DNA from: Methanobrevibacter sp.
GTDB taxonomy: Archaea; Methanobacteriota; Methanobacteria; Methanobacteriales; Methanobacteriaceae
Length of the DNA stretch: 17,324 nucleotides
Direction: 5' to 3'
NCBI GenBank assembly: GCA_016291275.1
Contig: JAEEWY010000009.1
Location: 1-17,324, forward strand
Shown here: positions 13,415 to 17,324 of the stretch, piece by piece
Numbering within the stretch: the stretch's first letter is position 1
How the letters are laid out: each line of letters begins with the position of its first letter
Position numbers and translations under genes: made by a program
The notes under the pieces: generated by a model
The model's database searches: none
What the model saw: only the letters and a program-made list of their open reading frames with translations
What the model was told of the DNA's origin: nothing

Positions 13415-13906
13415 ATGCTTATTTCTACATCAAGAAAACCATCTCAGAAAACAAGAACCTTCTGCAAGAACTTTTCCCACGCTTTTGGATTTGACTATAC
13501 CAATAGGGGAAAAAGCAGCTTAAGGGATTTGCTCATTAAAGCTAAGCAGTTAGGTCATGACAGTCTTGTTTTAGTGTATCAGATTAAGGGAAATCCAAGC
13601 AAATTAACTTTTTATGACCTTGAGGCAAATGAAAAGCTTGCTTTGCTTGTTTCTGTAAACACTACAAATGAACGTCTTCACATCAGCCCTAAGGATTTGA
13701 AAATCAGATCCACTGTAAGGGAGTTGGATGTTTTAGCTGAAGTATTGGGCATTGAAGTCACTACTGAACCTCAAGACTCAAATTACATTAGGATATCCTA
13801 TGCTGATTATGATGATGACAAGAACTTTGCAATACTCTATTTTGTAAATAAGAAAGGGGAACAAATAGATTTCCAAATTAACGTTAAGAAAATAGTTGAG
13901 AATTAG
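13415..13906 (+). CDS. Brix-domain ribosome biogenesis protein (Imp4-like)
   Basis: A protein of 163 residues that matches the single-domain archaeal Brix proteins, related to eukaryotic Imp4, Brx1 and Rpf1 in rRNA processing and subunit assembly. The N-terminal motif ISTSRKPSQKTRTFCKNF is diagnostic: archaeal Brix proteins begin with a (T/S)(T/S)SR-P segment. GKSSLRDLL, VLVYQIKGNPSKLTFYDL and the C-terminal IDFQI segment also fit. GAGGA lies upstream of the ATG. Its stop is 26 nt before the inferred pcc1 start with no terminator between, so the two are probably one unit, in the normal superoperon order after rpoP. Direct function in archaea is inferred from the family. Confidence 0.92.
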   Translation: MLISTSRKPSQKTRTFCKNFSHAFGFDYTNRGKSSLRDLLIKAKQLGHDSLVLVYQIKGNPSKLTFYDLEANEKLALLVSVNTTNERLHISPKDLKIRSTVRELDVLAEVLGIEVTTEPQDSNYIRISYADYDDDKNFAILYFVNKKGEQIDFQINVKKIVEN

Positions 13907-13932
13907 AAATATATTTTTCAGGAGAGATTCAT

Positions 13933-14202
13933 ATTAGTGAAAGTGATATATTAAAGTCAATCAATAGTGACATTGTCATTGATTTTGACACAGAAAAGCA
14001 AGCTAAAATCGTTTACGATTCCATATTGCTTGAATTTGAGACTTCTCCTGATTACAGATCTTCCATGGATTTGAAATTGGATAAGAACACTATCATAATC
14101 ACAATAGATGCAGAAGATGCAACATCATTTAGAGCATCCATCAATTCTGCTATCAAATGGATAAAACTGTCTGTTGAAATAAATGAATTGACTGAAAATT
14201 AA
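13933..14202 (+). CDS. pcc1: KEOPS complex subunit Pcc1, probable ATT start
   Basis: An 89-residue protein of the Pcc1 family, the dimerisation subunit of the KEOPS complex that makes the t6A modification on tRNAs reading ANN codons. The family marker is FRASINSAIKWIKLSVEI in the C-terminal half; DIVIDFDTEKQAKIVYDSI in the N-terminal half fits the first strand-helix unit. The open frame runs from the TGA at 13897 and holds no ATG, GTG or TTG before the domain: the first ones are internal, at TTG 14032 and ATG 14065, and would delete a third of the protein. ATT at 13933 lies 6 nt behind the Shine-Dalgarno GGAGAG (13921-13926), giving (M)SESDILKS. It follows the Brix gene, as in other archaea. 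Automated gene finding may miss it. Confidence 0.88.
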   Translation: MSESDILKSINSDIVIDFDTEKQAKIVYDSILLEFETSPDYRSSMDLKLDKNTIIITIDAEDATSFRASINSAIKWIKLSVEINELTEN

Positions 14203-14229
14203 TTTTTTAACTCTTCATAAATATTGCCA

Positions 14230-14275
14230 ATTGATATCTTATCAAATTGTCATATCAATCAATAGTTTTAAATAT
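14230..14275 (+). promoter_or_regulatory. Promoter of prefoldin beta gene with overlapping inverted repeats
   Basis: ATTGATAT (14230-14237) pairs with ATATCAAT (14252-14259), and TTGATA (14231-14236) can instead pair with TATCAA (14240-14245). The TATA box TTTTAAATA (14267-14275) comes 8 bp later, so the repeats sit where an archaeal regulator or activator would bind. Operator function is inference. The leader to the gene is about 75 nt. Confidence 0.4.
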
Positions 14276-14376
14276 TTAACTAATAATATATTATAGTATA
14301 ATGATTTATTAGCTAATTATATTGAATAATTAAAAATTAAACTAATATTATTATAAAAAAGATTAAAGGTGAAAAT

Positions 14377-14724
14377 ATGGAAATTCCACAAAATATACAA
14401 CATCAATTAAACCAATTCCAACAATTACAACAACAAGCTCAAGCTGTAACCATTCAAAAACAAAATGTTGACATTCAATTAAGAGAAACTGAAACTGCTC
14501 TTGCAGAACTTAAAAAGACTCCAGAAGGAGCTGAAGTGTTCAAATCTGCAGGAAACTTATTAATTAAAGTTGAACGTAATGAAACTTTAGAAGAGCTTGA
14601 AGATAAAGTTGAAACTCTTAAATTAAGACAACAAACCATGACCCGTCAAGAAGAAAGAGTCATGAAAAAACTTGAAGAAATGCAAGCAACCATCCAACAA
14701 GCTATGGGTGGAATTCAAGGATAA
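14377..14724 (+). CDS. pfdB: Prefoldin subunit beta
   Basis: This subunit of the jellyfish-shaped hexameric chaperone (two alpha, four beta) holds unfolded proteins and hands them to the thermosome. The 115 residues are typical. The Gln-rich N-terminal helix IQHQLNQFQQLQQQAQ starts the first coiled-coil arm (about 5-45), a hairpin-forming section with VFKSAGNLLIKV follows (about 54-68), and the second coiled-coil arm covers about 72-110. The ATG is preceded by AGGTGA. It is followed by a T-tract terminator and then by the DUF3194 gene, the usual archaeal neighbour. Confidence 0.96.
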   Translation: MEIPQNIQHQLNQFQQLQQQAQAVTIQKQNVDIQLRETETALAELKKTPEGAEVFKSAGNLLIKVERNETLEELEDKVETLKLRQQTMTRQEERVMKKLEEMQATIQQAMGGIQG

Positions 14725-14734
14725 ATAGATTAAA

Positions 14735-14775
14735 TTAATTTTTTTCTATTTTCTTTTTTTTATTTTTAATTTTTT
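14735..14775 (+). terminator. T-tract terminator after prefoldin beta gene
   Basis: T-runs of up to 8 nt begin about 12 nt after the stop, with no clear hairpin. A TATA-like TTGTATAAAAT at 14784-14794 downstream could start the next unit. Two perfect copies of TTTATAATTATTGT follow at 14806-14819 and 14841-14854. Confidence 0.45.
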
Positions 14776-14877
14776 AATTCGTATTGTATAAAATAATTTT
14801 TTTATTTTATAATTATTGTGATTTGTTTGGCGATAATTTTTTTATAATTATTGTCATTATTTTTTTAAGGTGTTAAC

Positions 14878-15171
14878 ATGGTATCAAAACTTAAAGAATT
14901 ATCAGAAGATGATCTTGAAGACATTTCAAATTTCTTATCTGAAACTATTGTGAAGAAAATCTCTTCTTCAGTAAAGTCTCAAAAGGAAATCTTGGATATG
15001 GATGTAAGCATAGAAATTACTTATCCTGATGAAAACGGGGAACTTGATGTAGATGCATCTATTGAGATTGATACAGATGAGTTGTCCGACTTATCTAATG
15101 AAAGAATCGATGAAGTAATCGATGAGTCTTACTTAGAACTTGATGAATACATTAACGAACATTACAGATAA
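14878..15171 (+). CDS. DUF3194 family protein
   Basis: A 97-residue acidic protein that fits the DUF3194 family of small archaeal proteins usually encoded next to prefoldin beta. The visible pattern is an N-terminal helix LSEDDLEDISNFLSETIVKK, a two-strand centre with alternating hydrophobic residues (VSIEITYPDENGELDVDASIEI) and a C-terminal helix IDEVIDESYLELDEYI. No catalytic motif, signal peptide or membrane segment is seen. Function is unknown. The constant neighbourhood suggests a link to protein folding or to the superoperon's RNA functions, but this is only inference. AAGGTG precedes the ATG. The EFR1-type gene starts 36 nt after its stop and may be co-transcribed. Confidence 0.8.
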   Translation: MVSKLKELSEDDLEDISNFLSETIVKKISSSVKSQKEILDMDVSIEITYPDENGELDVDASIEIDTDELSDLSNERIDEVIDESYLELDEYINEHYR

Positions 15172-15207
15172 TTAATTGAATTTGATTTCTTAAAAATAGG
15201 TGAAAAA

Positions 15208-15966
15208 ATGAGTAAGGTTATTGCAGTTTTTTTCAGTCCATCTGAAACTACAAAAAAAGTTGTCAATCAGATAGCTGATAATTTTGAAGAGGAAAAAGTC
15301 ATTTGTGACTTATTGTATTTCAATGATGAAAAGAATTTTGAATCAGATGATATTGTCATAGTTGGTATGCCTGTATTTGCAGGAAGAATTCCTAAAACCG
15401 CAAGGGATAGGTTATCCAAATTAACTGGTGACAATACTAAAGCTATTGCTGTTGTTAATTATGGAAATGCACATGTGAGCGATGCATTGGTAGAGCTTGT
15501 TGACTTGTTGAAGGAAAATAGCTTTGATGTAATTGCAGCTGCATCCACCATCAGTCATCATTCCATATTTGATGGTGTTGCAGTGGGAAGACCTGATGAG
15601 TCAGACATTGAAAAGATCAATGAGTTTGCACAAAAATGTATTGAAAAAATAGAATCTGGCGATTCTTTAGAATCTGAGATACCAGGAAACAGGCCTTATC
15701 TTGATTATAAGCAGTTGCCATTTGTTGTAAGCTGTGATGAAGCTAAATGTGTATTCTGTCTTGAATGTGTAGGTGTTTGTCCTGAAAAGGCTATTCCAGA
15801 TGATGATCCTGCAGATGTTGACCTTGACTTATGTTCAAGATGCACTTCATGCATTAACATTTGCCCAGAAAATGCAAGAGCTTTCACTGGAGAAGCATTT
15901 GAAGCTAAAAAACCAGCATTTGAAAGTGCAAATGCAGAAAGAAAAGAGCCTGAATTTTATTATTAG
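15208..15966 (+). CDS. Flavodoxin/ferredoxin fusion protein (EFR1-type)
   Basis: A 252-residue redox protein with two modules. Residues about 3-165 look like a flavodoxin domain: VIAVFFSPSETTKKVV carries the Ser/Thr-rich loop expected to bind FMN phosphate, and VIVGMPVFAGRIP and VVNYGNAHVSDAL are further family blocks. Residues about 172-222 hold two 4Fe-4S motifs: Cys181, 184, 187 and 191 (CxxCxxCxxxCP) and Cys209, 212, 215 and 219. Such fusions, called EFR1 family or flavodoxin-ferredoxin proteins, are common in anaerobes and should carry electrons between iron-sulfur donors and a flavin. The partners are not known from the context. No signal peptide, so cytoplasmic. AGGTGA precedes the ATG; it may be co-transcribed with the DUF3194 gene. 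Confidence 0.9.
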   Translation: MSKVIAVFFSPSETTKKVVNQIADNFEEEKVICDLLYFNDEKNFESDDIVIVGMPVFAGRIPKTARDRLSKLTGDNTKAIAVVNYGNAHVSDALVELVDLLKENSFDVIAAASTISHHSIFDGVAVGRPDESDIEKINEFAQKCIEKIESGDSLESEIPGNRPYLDYKQLPFVVSCDEAKCVFCLECVGVCPEKAIPDDDPADVDLDLCSRCTSCINICPENARAFTGEAFEAKKPAFESANAERKEPEFYY

Positions 15967-16110
15967 ATTTTAAAATAATTGCTTATTTTTCTTATTTTAT
16001 CTTTTTCTTTTATTAATTTTCTTTATTTTTTTATTTTCTTTTATTTTTTTATCTTTTTAATTTTGTTATTTTTTTATTATGCTATTTTTTCTTTTTTTTT
16101 ATTTTGAATA
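15967..16110 (+). terminator. Extended T-tract region after the flavodoxin/ferredoxin gene
   Basis: Some 140 nt consisting mostly of T-runs broken by single A, C or G, starting at the stop codon, without a clear hairpin. It should terminate transcription efficiently. The rest of the gap to 16263 is AT-rich with TATA-like boxes (16190-16205 and around 16230) and no gene. Confidence 0.5.
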
Positions 16111-16263
16111 TTTTTTAATAATTTTTCAGTATATTATTATTTTTTTATAATCATTTATGAATTAAATTAAAAATTAAATAATATTTTTAAAAATATTTAA
16201 ATAAATAACTATATTAAGTAAAAAAGGATATAAATATAATTAACAATTATTTGGGTTGATAAA

Positions 16264-16815
16264 ATGAATAAAAAACTATTTACTCTGTTGATTTTAGCTA
16301 TTTTAGCTATTGTAAGCATAGGCAGTGTCTATGCTTTGGATTTAGGAAGTGATGATAGCAGTCAAACTTCAAGTATAGGAAAGGTTACAATTGATGGAAT
16401 CGATTTCAATATTCCAGATGGATTTGAGGAATTCATTACTAACAATACAAAACAATACAATAGGACAGTTGATGGTGTACCATATTTCTCAACCATAAAA
16501 AATTATGATAATGATAACGATTCAATTTCAATAGCTGTTTCTAAAAATCCTACCCATAAAGCAACTCAGGATACCGCTAAAGGTGTTGGTGGAGACCTTG
16601 AAACCATTAATGGAATTGAAGGATATTTAGATTATCATCCTAAAAACGTAACCAAATTTAAAAGTGGAAATCTTACATTTACCCTTACAATACCTCCATA
16701 TTATTCATTTGCTTATTCACAGGATGATAAATTGGTTGTAATCGTAACAACAGATAAAGATTACTTATCTGAAGTATTAATTGAAGAACCATCATTCTTT
16801 GGTATAAGATTCTAA
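16264..16815 (+). CDS. Secreted protein of unknown function
   Basis: A 183-residue protein I do not recognise. Residues 1-24 form a clear Sec signal peptide: Lys-rich start MNKK, a hydrophobic core LFTLLILAILAIVSIG and a likely cut after SVYA. The mature part is mildly acidic and mostly strand-like, with a motif ITIDGIDFNIPDGFEE-like opening (VTIDGIDFNIPDGFEE at 41-56) seen in several small secreted proteins of Methanobrevibacter and related archaea (recalled, not searched). Five N-glycosylation sequons (Asn60, 66, 85, 128, 136) suggest it is glycosylated at the surface. There is no C-terminal anchor, so it is released or held by other proteins. It is a single-gene unit between T-rich regions. 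Confidence 0.75.
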   Translation: MNKKLFTLLILAILAIVSIGSVYALDLGSDDSSQTSSIGKVTIDGIDFNIPDGFEEFITNNTKQYNRTVDGVPYFSTIKNYDNDNDSISIAVSKNPTHKATQDTAKGVGGDLETINGIEGYLDYHPKNVTKFKSGNLTFTLTIPPYYSFAYSQDDKLVVIVTTDKDYLSEVLIEEPSFFGIRF

Positions 16816-16911
16816 ATTAAACCATTTCAACTTTTTTTATTTTTCTATTCTATTTTTTCTTATTTTATTTTCATTTCATAATTTAATTAATTACTCATCA
16901 CTCAATTTCTA

Positions 16912-16930
16912 AAAATTTAAATATTATATT
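16912..16930 (+). promoter_or_regulatory. Putative promoter of the geranylgeranyl reductase gene
   Basis: AAAAATTTAAATATTATATT at 16911-16930 contains the TATA-like TTTAAATA. Transcription would start near 16945, about 55 nt before the gene. Confidence 0.4.
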
Positions 16931-17000
16931 CTTGTAATTATTATATGATTTTAACTTTTTACGAGTATGAATTAAAATATTCTTAATTTAGATGATAATT

Positions 17001-17324
17001 ATGATGGAAACTGATGTTTTAGTAATTGGCGCAGGTCCTGCTGGTTCTGCTGCTGCAAAGCATGCTGCTTTAGGAGGAGCAAGTGTAATTTTGATTGATA
17101 AGAAGTCAGAAATAGGGACTCCTAAAAGATGTGCTGAAGGCATATACGATCATGGACTTAAATGGCTGGAGATTGAACCTGATCCGCAATGGGCAGTTCA
17201 AAGAATCAATGGAGGAACTATAATTGCACCAGATAAAACAAGATTGACTCTAGATGAGACAATATTGCCTGAAAAGGGTTATATCATTGAAAGAAAGGTC
17301 TTTGATAAGTATATGGCAATGGAT
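17001..17324 (+). CDS. Geranylgeranyl reductase family protein, 5' part (runs off the window)
   Basis: Only the first 107-108 codons are in the window; the family has about 390-450 residues. The enzyme is an FAD protein that saturates the geranylgeranyl chains of archaeal membrane lipids (digeranylgeranylglycerophospholipid reductase). The N-terminal Rossmann motif DVLVIGAGPAGSAAAKHAA binds the FAD adenosine part and ends in the acidic residue of LIDKK. The GTPKRCAEGIYDHGL segment, with a conserved Cys, is typical of archaeal members. Two tandem ATG codons (17001, 17004) are both possible starts; the second gives METDVLVIGAG. The upstream Shine-Dalgarno is weak. A related quinone- or lipid-specific paralogue cannot be excluded from this part. 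Confidence 0.88.
   Translation, partial: MMETDVLVIGAGPAGSAAAKHAALGGASVILIDKKSEIGTPKRCAEGIYDHGLKWLEIEPDPQWAVQRINGGTIIAPDKTRLTLDETILPEKGYIIERKVFDKYMAMD

Noticed and set aside
1..17324. CRISPR array, insertion sequence or other mobile element
   Set aside because: No regularly spaced repeats with unique spacers, no transposase or integrase gene and no long terminal inverted repeats were found; the short repeats noted are regulatory-scale.

Overview
The window is archaeal, and almost certainly from a gut or rumen methanogen of the order Methanobacteriales. Methanobrevibacter is the best guess. The reasons are an AT-rich genome with T-tract terminators, Shine-Dalgarno motifs of the GGTGA/GGAGG type, archaeal BRE/TATA promoters, an AqpM-type aquaporin, a DUF2193-like methanogen protein, and the complete archaeal exosome/proteasome/RNase P gene cluster. 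All 21 genes recognised lie on the + strand. Nothing here comes from a database search; calls rest on family motifs, length and gene order.

Region 1 (1-3863), accessory and physiology genes, each with its own promoter or terminator: the 3' part of a DUF2193-like gene, the aquaporin aqpM, a choloylglycine (bile salt) hydrolase that looks acquired from gut bacteria, and a rubrerythrin for oxidative stress. Region 2 (4237-15171) is the conserved archaeal information-processing superoperon: ribosomal protein L15e, a COG1325 RNA-binding protein, RNase P subunits Rpp30 and Pop5, proteasome alpha subunit, SBDS ribosome-maturation factor, exosome subunits Rrp4-Rrp41-Rrp42, ribosomal protein L37Ae, RNA polymerase subunit P (too short for usual ORF cut-offs), a Brix-domain protein, KEOPS subunit Pcc1 (easily missed because it has no ATG/GTG/TTG start), prefoldin beta and a DUF3194 protein. 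The set links rRNA/tRNA maturation, RNA turnover, ribosome assembly, protein folding and protein degradation. Here it is cut into several transcription units by intergenic gaps of 150-545 nt holding terminators, promoters and long leaders. Region 3 (15208-17324) has a flavodoxin/ferredoxin fusion protein, a small secreted protein of unknown function and the 5' end of a geranylgeranyl reductase for archaeal lipid saturation.

The most unusual signals are: (a) a run of four hairpins plus a terminator hairpin directly after psmA (8190-8398), a candidate structured RNA; (b) a very long acidic C-terminal extension on Rrp4, with shorter acidic tails on PsmA and Rpp30; (c) rrp41 and pcc1, which both appear to start at ATT codons placed ideally behind Shine-Dalgarno motifs; (d) long, hairpin-rich leaders ahead of the L15e and L37Ae genes; and (e) a perfect 11-bp tandem repeat upstream of a psmA promoter. 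No tRNA, rRNA, CRISPR array or insertion sequence was seen.
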